Shown here: positions 10,201 through 20,000 of the stretch, piece by piece
Numbering within the stretch: position 1 is the first letter of the stretch
Layout of the letters: every line of letters begins with the position of its first letter
Source of the DNA: Carettochelys insculpta
Lineage: Eukaryota > Chordata > Testudines > Carettochelyidae
Length of the DNA: 64,000 bases
Reading direction: 5' to 3'
Assembly (NCBI RefSeq): GCF_033958435.1
Contig: NC_134147.1
Location: 49,656,001 to 49,720,000 of the forward strand
Notes under the pieces: generated by a model
Database searches by the model: none
Told to the model about the DNA's origin: nothing
Seen by the model: only the letters and a program-made list of their open reading frames with translations
Translations under genes and position numbers: made by a program

Positions 10201-12546
10201 TGGTGTCGCTTCTGCCTGCTCTGAGTCGGCGTCTGGGCCTCCCTCCCGAGCTCCACGTGGTGCAGGCCCCAGGGAAGTGCGTGAGTGGGCGGGGGCCTGG
10301 CACCTGGCTGCGGGGAGGTGTGCGGGGGGGCTGGGGGGCAGGGCGCTGCTCTGGGGCTCAGGCTGGTCTGCTCACTTCCCCAAGGGACAGCTCTGGCCTT
10401 GTGCTGCTCTCCAGCTGTGCCGGCACCACGCAGCAGCTACACGCCTTCTTCCGGCAGCTCCGGAGAGCAGGGCGCTCTCCCGCCACTTACCAGTGAGCCA
10501 GCCCCCGCCCCCGCTGCCCCGGGCCCCTGCCCCGCCCCCGCCCCCGCCCCCGCCCCCGCTTACTGCTGAGCCGATCTGGGCCCCGCCCCCACTTACTGCT
10601 GAGCCGATCTGGGCCCCGCCCCCGTTTACTGCTGAGCCCATCTGGGCCCCGCCCCCACTTACTGCTAAGCCGAACCGGGCCCGCCCCTGCCCCCGCTTAC
10701 CGGCGAGCCGAACCGAGCCGGGCCCCGCCCCCGCCCCCACTTACTGCTGAGCCGAGCCGGGCCCCGCCCCCGCCCCCGCCCCCACTTACTGCCGAGCCGA
10801 GCCCCACCCCCGCCCCCACTTACTGCTAAGCCGAACCGGGCCCGCCCCTGCCCCCGCTTACCGGCGAGCCGAACCGAGCCGGCCCCTGCCCCTGCCCCTG
10901 CCCCTGCCCCCACCCGTGCTTACCAATGAGTGAGGCCCTGCCCTCCACATGGCACCATCCAGCAGTGTCCCTTCCCCCACCCCCGTTGCAAGGGGAGCGT
11001 CCCTCTCCCTGTGCTGCGGGGGCAGCCGGGGGTGGCACAGACTGGACTGTTCTGCAGCCCCCGGGGCTCTGCCGCACGGCCCATGTCCTGTTTTCTGCCG
11101 CTCCCCGCCTGGGAGCCCCGAGAATAGCCCAGCCTTGTCACTCTCCTGCTCCCCAGCGCCATCACTGCCGGCGTCCCGGCCGCCGCCGCGGGGGAGATCT
11201 GCACGGGACTGAGGCTGGAGCAGGCTGGGGACCGGCAGCTGGTAAGGAGAGGGTCGGGGTGGGGCGCTGGGCCCTCTCCTCACATATCTGGAGAGGAAGC
11301 TTAAGCATCTCAGGGGGCCTGAGCTCCAGCTCTGCTCTGGCTGCAGGCGGTGCCCGTGGTTGCTCCATCGCGACGCAGCTTGGAGAGGAGAGAGGTGAAG
11401 CAGACCCTGACCCGCTACAAGGTGCTGGCTGCAGCTCCCGGCTGCGCCCTGGTGCAGCTGCAGCCCCTGACAGGTGGGAGATGGCCCCGGGGGTCTGCCC
11501 CATGCTCCACTCTTCCTGCCTGGCAGAGCCCCAGCTGGGGGGTCACCTGCTGCCCTTGGGGGGTGGGGCTGAGGGGGCATTTGCTCCCTGGGGAAAGGGT
11601 GGGGGCGAGGCGGCCATGCTAACCCAGCCTGTGCTCACCACAGCCTTTCCCAGCCAGCTGCTGGTGCATCTGACGCTGCTGTTGTGTCCTGTGCTGGGTG
11701 ACCATGTGTACTCTGGCCGCGTCGGCACCGTCCTGGGAGAGCCCTTCCTGCTGCCTCTGGGGAGCGCTCCGCCCCGCACCCAGGTACCAGGTTCTGCTGC
11801 TTCTGCGCTGGGGTGCCCCCGGAGAGGCCACTCACTGCTGAGCCCTGCATGCACAGCCGGCAAACAGCTGGCCCCACTCAGCCCAGCGCACGGGGCACTT
11901 TCTCTGGGCTGGGGCTGGGGTGAGTGAAGGGAGGCTTTGCCGGACTGGCCGAGACCCAGAGGTCGTCTGGCCCACTGTCCAAAGCAGAAGACAGAGTGCC
12001 CCTGCACTAGCAGCGCTGACTGCCCAAGGGCTGGGCTTCAGCGCCAGGCATGGCACAGCATCTGGCAGCCGGCATCCCTGCGTTAGGAGCGGGGAGTGGC
12101 CGACGTCTCCCTGCTCCCGACCCACTTGCCTCAGCCCGTGGCACAGCTCTTCCGTCCCTGTCAGCCTCTGGTCCCTCTGGCCCTGCACTGTGGTGTGAGA
12201 TGCACTCTGTCCTGCTGGACTGCCAGCTGGAACGCTGAGCCTTGACTCTGCTCGCTGCCTGTGAGGCCTGGGCCGCTGCTGGCAGGGGAGTCCCTCACCC
12301 TGCTGCCTGTGTTGCGCGAGAGGGGTCTCAAGGGCTCCAGACCCCCCGTTTCTCTCTCGGTAGGTCCTGGGTGAGTCGCTCCTCCGCAGGCTGCACCTCA
12401 CTCAGCAGCAGCTGCATCGTCTGCCACTGCATCTCCACCTGCACCAGCTGCTGCTGCCGAGAGCTGTTGCCACTGCTGCACCTCCGCCCTTCTTCCTCCA
12501 GACGCTCCGGCTGCTGGGACTCCCAGGGGGCCAGAGTGCGCTGTGA
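7212..12546 (+). CDS. RPUSD3: RNA pseudouridylate synthase domain-containing 3, complete, 9 exons
   Basis: Member of the RluA pseudouridine synthase family; the human protein is mitochondrial and linked to mt-mRNA processing. Coding exons: 7212-7273, 8079-8224, 10043-10087, 10180-10276, 10385-10492, 11157-11241, 11347-11473, 11644-11783, 12364-12546. All phases agree and total 331 codons (330 aa; human about 350). Diagnostic blocks are LEAAVVHREGPLVAVSKPPG, SSGLVLLSSC, GCALVQLQPLT, LCPVLGDHVYSGRVGTVLG and RRLHLTQQQLHRLPLHLHLH. Exon 4 ends at an imperfect donor (aa|gtgcgt), chosen because it alone restores frame into SSGL. The usual RluA catalytic RLD is not present at that point (APGKDSSGL). 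Introns 1, 2 and 5 hold tandem arrays. The N-terminal exon is weakly conserved, so the start is somewhat less sure. Confidence 0.93.
7300..8040. repeat. G-rich 55 bp minisatellite in RPUSD3 intron 1
   Basis: About 13 degenerate units, the clearest spaced 55 bp apart (for example 7541 and 7596), built from 'gggcagggaaggggtcgggg' followed by GGGGAAGGGGGG and 'ctggggaggtgtctgg'. G runs of 3 or more are almost continuous on the plus (coding) strand, so G-quadruplex and R-loop formation is plausible. Antisense proline-rich frames over 460 aa come from the array. Confidence 0.88.
8225..8929. other. Unique part of RPUSD3 intron 2
   Basis: GC-rich intron sequence without tandem structure. No exon, transposon or RNA gene recognised. 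Confidence 0.4.
8930..9980. repeat. 45/49 bp minisatellite in RPUSD3 intron 2
   Basis: About 22 copies of 'cttggacacggcgtgcggga' followed by 'cgggcagcgtggcgggcgct' and either 'gggtg' or 'gggtgggtg', which gives unit lengths of 45 or 49 bp. The left units read 'gatgggcagcgtggtgg' and the right units 'gacgggcagcgtggcgg', so variants are segregated along the array. The unit is CpG-rich. Confidence 0.92.
10500..10915. repeat. C-rich tandem repeat in RPUSD3 intron 5
   Basis: Irregular repeats of 'gggccccgcccccacttact' followed by 'gctgagccga', with intervening (CCCCGC)n. Lengths vary and units are diverged. Many CpG sites. Confidence 0.75.
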
Positions 12547-12780
12547 CAGGGCACAGTCCGGTGTCTCTCTGGCCTGGACCTGCCCTGGCCCAGAAGGCCG
12601 CTAACCCAGAGATGAGCCTGGTGGGAGGGCATTTCCCAACGCCGACGGAGCAGAACTGGGCTGCTGACTGTCGAGCTATGCAAACCTAGAGACCCTGCTC
12701 AGTCCCCGCCAGCCTTCCTCACTCGCTTCCCCCCCCCCGCTCACTTCTGCCAGGCTGGCAAGAATGGCTGTGGGCTTGGG
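12547..12780. other. 3' flank of RPUSD3 without canonical poly(A) signal
   Basis: I find no AATAAA or ATTAAA between the RPUSD3 stop and the start of the downstream minisatellite, or up to the solo LTR at 12921. Confidence 0.5.
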
Positions 12781-12920
12781 GAAGGAATTTGGGGGCCAGG
12801 GAGCCCAGTATGGGAGAGTGTCACACCCTGGGAGGGAGTTTGGGTGTGGGAGGGGTCCGGCCCTGGGAGGGAGTTTGGAGGGGGAGGGGTCAGGCCCTGG
12901 AGGCCTGTGGGTGCCAGGTG

Positions 12921-13343
12921 TGTGATGGGGTGGGGGGGCGGGGTGTGATTCAGGCTGGATGTGAGAGACAAGCAGAGCAGCTCCCAGCAGCTAAGGATGA
13001 CCCTGGGGCTATAACCTAGGCTGGCAGGTAACACCTCAGCCCTGAACATGGAGCAGGGAGGAGCTGAGCTGGTTTGAAGTGGGGCGGGGGCAGTTAGAGG
13101 CTAGGGGAAGAGGAGCTGGAAGGCAGCCAGCCTGGCGAGGGGGGAAGCTACACCCCAGAGGGGCACCCCTCGGGCTCCTCTCCCCAGGACGGGTTGGAAT
13201 GACTGTCTCTGCCGGCTGCACTGACACGTTGGTGAGAAACTGGGCCTCTGTTGCCTAATAAACCTCTTGTTGTACCTGCTGAGTGAGAGTCACTCCTGCC
13301 AGTGGACGGGGGGCAGTGCAGGGGGACCCCTGAACCCTGTCAC
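12921..13343 (+). mobile_element. Solo LTR, family A, inside minisatellite
   Basis: It starts TGTGATGG and ends near 'ccctgtcac', a slightly decayed terminus. The body matches the other family A LTRs, including 'aaggatgaccctggggct', 'gaggggcacccctcgggc' and the 'gttgcctaataaacctc' polyadenylation region. More diverged than the copies at 4.3 and 57.9 kb. Confidence 0.85.
13257..13262 (+). terminator. LTR AATAAA, possible RPUSD3 poly(A) signal
   Basis: This LTR signal is in sense with RPUSD3 and is the first AATAAA that I find after the RPUSD3 stop, about 710 bp downstream. Use by RPUSD3 is inferred only. Confidence 0.4.
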
Positions 13344-14650
13344 GGGGGAGAGGGGTCGGGCCCTGGGAGGGCATGTGGGTGCGGGGGGGGAGGGTTCTCA
13401 GCAGGAGTTTGGGTGCAGGGGGGAGGGGTTGGGCCCTGGGAGGGCATTTGGTGCTGGGGGTGGGAGGGTTCTGGACAGGAGTTTGGGTGCAGGGGTAGGG
13501 GTCGGGCCCTGGGAGGGCGTTTGGTGCTGGGGGGGAGGGTTCTGGACGGGAGTTTGGGTGCAGGGGGAGGGGTCGGGCCCTGGGAGGGCGTTTGGGTGCT
13601 GGGGGGGAGGGTTCCGGATGGCAGTTTGGGGGTAGGGGTCGGGCCCTGGGAGGGCGTTTGGGTGCTGGGGGGGAGGGTTCCGGATGGCAGTTTGGGGGTA
13701 GGGGTCGGGCCCTGGGAGGGCGTTTGGGTGCTGGGGGGGAGGGTTCCGGATGGCAGTTTGGGGGTAGGGGTCGGGCCCTGGGAGGGCGTTTGGGTGCTGG
13801 GGGGGAGGGTTCTGGATGGGAGTTTGGGTGCAGGGGGAGGGGTCATCAGGCCCTGGGAGGGTGTTTGGGTGCTGGGGGGAGGGTTCTGGACGGGAGTTTG
13901 GGTGCAGGGGGAGGGGTCGGGCCCTGGGAGGGCGTTTGGGTGCTGGGGGGGAGGGTTCCGGATGGCAGTTTGGGGGTAGGGGTCGGGCCCTGGGAGGGCG
14001 TTTGGGTGCTGGGGGGAGGGTTCCGGATGGCAGTTTGCGGGGAGGGGTCGTCAGGCCCTGGGAGGGCGTTTGGGTGCTGGGGTGGAGGGTTCTGGACGGG
14101 AGTTTGGGTGCAGGGGGAGGGGTCAGGCCCTGGGAAGGCGTTTGGGTGCTGGGGGTGGGAGGGTTCTGGATGGGAGTTTGGGTGCAGGGGGGGAGGGTTC
14201 CGGATGGCAGTTTGGGGGTAGGGGTCGGGCCCTGGGAGGGCGTTTGGGTGCTGGGGGGGAGGGTTCTGGACGGGAGTTTGGGTGCAGGGGGAGGGGTCAT
14301 CAGGCCCTGGGAGGGCGTTTGGGTGCTGGGGGGGAGGGTTCTAGACGGGAGTTTGGGTGCAGGGGGAGGGGTCATCAGGCCCTGGGAGGGCGTTTGGGTG
14401 CTGGGGGGGAGGGTTCTGGACGGGAGTTTGGGTGCAGGGGGAGGGGTCATCAGGCCCTGGGAGGGCGTTTGGGTGCTGGGGGGGAGGGTTCTGGACGGGA
14501 GTTTGGGTGCAGGGGGAGGGGTCGGGCCCTGGGAGGGCGTTTGGGTGCTGGGGGGGAGGGTTCTGGACGGGAGTTTGGGTGCAGGGGGAGGGGTCGGGCC
14601 CTGGGAGGGCGTTTGGGTGCTGGGGGGGAGGGTTCTGGGCAGGAGTTTGA

Positions 14651-15429
14651 TGAAAGCTCTTTAATTCCGGCAGCCTCCCGGCCTGTGCCGGAAGGGTGGG
14701 AACCGGCGTGCAGAGCAGGGCCCTGGGGCCCAGGCGGCAGAGCGTGAGCTGCAGGAGAAGGAGGCTCTCCGGAAGGGTGAGGAGCCAGGCAGGGCAGTGG
14801 GCAGGCTTTGGCAATGTCTGGCTGTGTATCTAGCGGGGGCTGAGGGCTGGTGCTCCTGGGGCGTCTGGCTCACTGCTGGCCACTGAGACGAAGGGGAACT
14901 GGACACGGGGGGGGCGGGGGCAGCTGGCAGCAGGGCTTGTGAGCCCCATGTCCTGTTCGCAGCACCCCGGCAGATCCCAGCTGGGGAGGGCCTGCCCTGC
15001 GCTGCTCTCCGCACTGACAAGGGCAGGTGGGGAAGGGAGCTGGGCACAGGCCCCGGCCAGCTCAACTGCCACCTAATGCTGTGCTGTGTTCAGGCCCCCA
15101 CTGGTCCTGCAGCCTACATCTGTCATCATGGGGCTACTCCCCTTAGGCTCTGCCCCAGACACCCCAGCTGATGCTGTGGGGAGAGCTTATCCCTCTGCCT
15201 TCGGCAGGGACGGGGACTCAGCGCCCAGGGGACGGTTTCACATGCAGAGTCTGAGCGCATGGGGCTGCCAGGTGTGCTCCTGGACACGGAGCAGGGCCAA
15301 ACCAACCCAGGGCTTTCCGGCTGGGCAGCAGATGCCAAGCAGCAGGCGCAGCTCCGGCGGCCTGGGCTGGAAAGAGACAGGCAGAGGCAAGGCAGGAACC
15401 GGGGACTGCGGGCTGGGTCTGGCCTGGCC
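14651..15429. other. Intergenic, no gene recognised
   Basis: The region between RPUSD3 and TTLL3 3' ends. One exon-like stretch (14674-14775) has a CAG acceptor, an open frame and a GTGAGG donor, but no homologue that I recognise and no partner exons. A stretch of about 40 bp starting at 15128 resembles one at 16203 on the other side of the array. Confidence 0.4.
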
Positions 15430-16075
15430 CCTTTCAGACAGGCCGTGTCCCCCCCCCCCCCCCCCCCGGTTCCTGGCTGGCCCCTTTCAGGTGGGCCGCA
15501 CCCCCCCCCGGGCAGTGCCCCCCCCTCCCCGTTCCTGGCCAGCCCCTTTCAGGTGGGCCGTGTCGTCCCCCGCCCCCCCCCGGGTTCCTGGCTGGCCCCT
15601 TTCAGGTGGGCCGCACCCCCCCCCCGGGCAGTGCCCCCCCCCCCCCCGTTCCTGGCCAGCCCCTTTCAGGTGGGCCGTGTCGTCCCCCCCCCCCCCCCCC
15701 GGGTTCCTGGCTGGCCCCTTTCAGGTGGGCCGCACCCCCCCCCCGGGCAGTGCCCCCCCCTCCCCGTTCCTGGCCAGCCCCTTTCAGGTGGGCCGTGTCG
15801 TCCCCCCCACCCCGGGTTCCTGGCTGGCCCCTTTCAGGTGGGCCGCACCCCCCCCCCCGGGCAGTGCCCCCCCCTCCCCGTTCCTGGCCAGCCCCTTTCA
15901 GGTGGGCCGTGTCGTTCCCCCCCCCCCCCCCCGGGTTCCTGGCTGGCCCCTTTCAGGTGGGCCGCACCCCCCCCCCGGGCAGTGCTCCCCCCCCCCCCCC
16001 CGTTCCTGGCCGGCCCCTTTCAGGTGGGCCGTGTCGTCCCCCCCCCCCGCCCCGGTTCCTGGCCGGCCCCTTTCA
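15430..16075. repeat. About 118 bp C-rich tandem repeat
   Basis: Five to six copies of a two-part unit. One half reads 'cctggctggcccctttcagg' then 'tgggccgcacc' and a long C run; the other 'cctggccagcccctttcagg' then 'tgggccgtgtcgtc' and a long C run. The C tracts vary from about 7 to 16. Each half contains a pyrimidine tract, CAG and GTGGG, a splice-like motif. Confidence 0.9.
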
Positions 16076-16462
16076 GTGCTGGCTCTTGGGAGCCTCCGAA
16101 CCAAAGTGCAAACCCTGACTGTGCTGCAACACACCTCCAGCTGGGGAGGGGGCGGGGGGGGGCATGTCCCTGCCCCCACTGTCCCAGCAGCCTGTGTGTG
16201 CCATGGGGCTCTGCCTCTTAGGCTCTGCCCCTGGCACCCCGCCCCCGAGGGGCAAGAGCGGCAGGTCGGTTCCTGCTGGGCTGCAGGTGCAGAAGGGCAA
16301 CACAGGGCAATGCCAAAGGCAAGGGGAAAGGGGGCTGCCCCGGGCTGGGGCTCAGGTGAGCAGTGGGAGCTGCCCCACCATTGCACGTCTTTGCCAGCTG
16401 CCCCCCAGGCCAAAGGCTGTGGTCCCTACCCTGGCACAGACTCCACAGTTTCACGCCAGCCC

Positions 16463-16468
16463 TTTATT
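16463..16468 (-). terminator. TTLL3 poly(A) signal AATAAA
   Basis: TTTATT on the plus strand gives AATAAA on the minus strand 84 bp beyond the TTLL3 stop codon, implying a very short 3' UTR. Confidence 0.7.
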
Positions 16469-16551
16469 GGAGGGCCCCAGCCCCGGCTTGGCTGCCTGTG
16501 GGGACTGGCACTGCCAGCAGCCCCCAGGCTGCTCCCTCCATCACCCGCCCA

Positions 16552-16988
16552 TCATGTCTTCCTTCTGTTCCCTCCTGCCTGTGGCCATTCACAAGGCCCC
16601 ACCTTGTGGCACTGAGGCCGGGTGGGGGGCCATTTCCCGTCATCCCGTGGCATGCTGCTGGTCTCTCCAGCAGCGCAGCCTGGCCACGGCCCCCCCGGCA
16701 CTCTGGCGCGTGGGTCTGAGCTGCGGGGGGCAGCGCGCCCACTGGCCAGCGGCAAGTCGCACACATCCCGCACGTGCAACGGCAGCTCCCGAGCTGTTCT
16801 CCACTGCTGCCCCTTGGGGCCCTGGGCCCTGCCCAGCTGGCGGTGGAGCTGGGAGCAGCCCCCGGGGCCGGGCGCTGGCACTCGGGCACTGCACTGCAGG
16901 CAAAGCTGGGGCCGGCCCAGTGGCACCAGCCTGTCTTCCACAGGAGAGGCCTCCGTGTTTTGCAGCTCAAGCAGCCTCTTCTTGCCCG

Positions 16989-17025
<37 letters not shown>

Positions 17026-20000
17026 CCGCGGCTTGCTGGGCAGCTTCAGCTGGGTGCCGGCTGCAGCGGAGGCCCTGCCAGCTGCCCCCAGCTTGCTGGC
17101 CCTGTTCTCCTTGCCGCTCACTGGTGCTGGGGGCCTGGCAGCCCTGCTGAGTGCTGGAGTCCTGGGCCTGCGCGGGGAGCTCTGGGTGAGTGCTGCTGGG
17201 AGCTGTGGGCTGGGGCGGGCACTGCCACCAGGGGGGAGTCTGTGGGTTGGAGGCCGTGGCTTTTTGACAGTGGATCCTTCCACCACAAGGCTTATTCCTA
17301 CATACTGGGGCACATCGACAGCCGCCTGGGGGAGAAGGCAGGGAGCAGTCAGGGCAGAGCCTGTGGCCCTGACGGGGGAAGAGGTGGGCAGAGAAACCCC
17401 CTCGTGCTGGGCACAGCCACACAGGCAGCGCTTGCCCTCAGCCTGACGGTGTGTTCGGGGAAGGCGCAGGGCTCTGCACCAGCACAGCGCCCGCTGAGGC
17501 CTGGGGAGCAGCACCGACCCCAGGGGAGAGAGCCCCCTTTGGCGCACCGGCACTGGGGCCCGGCCCTCAAGGCGGCTCTGCACAAGAGGTCCAGGGAGAG
17601 GTTCCGACACTGCAGCCACATCAGCCCCTGCTGGCGGCCCCCTGCCCCTCCACGCTGGGACCAGGGCAACCCCTCCCTGAGCCTGAATTCACTGGCACTG
17701 CTGCCTCTGCGGGGCTGGGCTCCCTGGGGCGCTGCCTGGGTCCCCTCCTGCCTCTGCGGGGCTGGGCTCCACTGCCTGGGTCCCCTCTCGCCTCTGCGGG
17801 GCTGGGCTCTCCGGGGCGCTGCCTGGGTCCCCTCTCGCCTCTGCGGGGCTGGGCTCTCCAGGGCGCTGCCTGGGTCCCCCTCTCGCCTCTGCGGGGCTGG
17901 GCTCCCCGGTGCGCTGGCTGGGTCCCCTCCCAGCTCCACATGGGGCTGCTGGGGACTCACCTGTTTGTAGATGAGCTCGAAGGCACCGGTGGGGCAGCTG
18001 CGGTCCCGCTTGTGGTCGATGACCACCCGGAGCGTGTCCTCCTGCACGCTGGCGCACAGGCGGCTGGTCACGGCTGTGGAGGCTGCCATGGTGGGGCTGG
18101 CGTTGATCTCCAGCAGCCAGGGCTGGCAATTCTCCCCGAACATGAAGTCGGCCCCGTAGAGCTCGAAGCTGCTGCTGCGGAACTCCACCACGTCCTGCGA
18201 GCTCTGCATGGCGTGGATGATGGCCGCCTTCATCCCGGGGATGATCACCTCCGCCCAGGCCCCCGCCGCCCCCGCCTGCCGCAGGTGGGCCTGGAACTGC
18301 TCTGAGGACCACATGTTGTCGGCAGGCAGGCAGGGGTGGCGGCTCTGCGCGTTCGCGTAGCGCCTCTGGATGGAGTTGTTGCACAAGTGGATGGTGCTGG
18401 GAGGGAGAAAAGCGGGTTGGGGGCCCAGCCCGGCAGTGCCACTGGCCAGGCCCGCGCCCCAGGCACTCACGCGTCCAGGCTGCGCAGGGAGAAGGGCTGC
18501 GTGCAGAAGCGGAGGTAGCTGGCACGGTAGAACCAGATGGTGAGCGGGTTCCAGTCCGTCACCAGGAACCACTGGCGCAGGTCGAACTTGGTGCCGTGGA
18601 TGAGCAGGGGCCGCTCGATGTACTTCTGCACCACCCACTTCCCGTCCTTCCCCAGCGCGGGGTCACGGTCCGCCAGCCTCAGTATCTCCTCCAGCCGGGC
18701 CATGCAAATGATCCCTGGGGCGAGGCAGCGGCACGCGGGGGGGGGTCAGGGGTCCGTTCTCGCTGCTCCAGGCCGCCCCCCGCTGCCAAGCTGCAGCCCC
18801 ACAGCCAAGCACAGACCCCTCGGTCCCCCACTGGCTGCTCAGGTGCAGGGGAGGCGGGGGGGGCTGCCTCAGGCAATGTCACAGCGACAGCTTCACCAGA
18901 GCCTTGGGCCAGGCCCCAGCGCCTCCCTGCAGCTACGTGCGGGTAGGTGGGGGCAGGAGGAGGCTGCCTTGGCCAGGCAGCTCCAGCAACTCCCTGACTT
19001 TCGCAGGGGAAGTGGGCCCGTCCCCACCCCTGTCCCCGTCTCCCACGGGGCCAGGCCTGGGCCTTACCTCGACCCCGCGACTTGGCCCCCGGCTTCACAA
19101 TCCAGATGTTGTGGTCCCCCTCCATCTCCAGCTGTGGGAGCACCTCGGCCAGGCGCTGCAGGGAGCTCTCGCACTGCGCCACGTGGGAATCCAGTGCGTC
19201 CAGGAGCGCTTCTTCACTGCCGTCAGACAGCCCAGCTCAGAGCACGGTACCCCGGCTCCCGCCCGGCACCGCAGGGCAGGCGAGATTCCCGCCCCCCCCC
19301 GGGCACCGCAGGGCAGGTGAGATTCCCCCCCCCCGCCGGGCACCGCAGGGCAGGCGAGATTTTCCCCCCCGGGCACCGCAGGGCAGGTGAGATCCCCCCC
19401 GCCCCCCGGGCACCGCAGGGCAGGTGAGTTCTCCCGCCCCCCGCACCGCAGGGCAGAGAAGTTCCCCCCAGGCACAGGCCCAGCAGCACTTACTGAACCA
19501 CCTGGTAGCAGGCATGCAGGAAGTCGCCGCAGCGCCCCCCTAGTGCAGACAGAGGGGACTCAGGCTCCCTGTCAATGTCCTGGTGCATCAGGCTGTTCAG
19601 GTGCTCCTCGCAGACTTGCAGGGCCATCTGGATGAGCTGTGGGGGCAGGGGGCTGCCCTTCTTTCCACCTGCACCCTGTGGGCACGCTGCAGGGCAGAGG
19701 GAGTGAGCTGCAGGCACAGTGGTGAGGGTGGTGGGAGCCAGCCAACTCGCTGGCAATAATAAAATGTTGGGCCCCGTGGGGGGCAGCCATAGGCTCACGG
19801 GGCAGGACACTCACTCCAAGGGACGTGCAGGTGGGGACATTGGTGGTGCGGGGGGTGCTGGTGGAAGGGACAGCAGCAGCAATGGTGGGACCAGGGGGAA
19901 CAGTGGCAGTGTGGACAGTGGTGGTGTTGGTGGGGGTGGAGACAGTGGCAGTGGCAATCACAGAATCCCTGGGCTGGAAGGGACCTCAGGAGGTCTCTAG

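Larger units (their letters stand above)
12781..14650. repeat. 64/72/75 bp minisatellite, split by a solo LTR
   Basis: Units read 'ggtcgggccctgggagggcg' then 'tttgggtgctgggg' and 'gagggttctggacgggagtt', with variants of 64 bp ('gatggcagtttgggggtagg'), 72 bp and 75 bp ('ggtcatcaggccc'). The 64 bp form clusters at 13600-13790 and the 75 bp form at 14290-14460. Two or three diverged units also lie left of the LTR (about 12785-12900), so the LTR inserted into the array. Plus strand is G-rich. Confidence 0.88.

Noticed and set aside
13340..14650. A proline-rich secreted or structural protein on the minus strand
   Set aside because: Purely repeat-derived; unit lengths of 64, 72 and 75 bp shift the frame.
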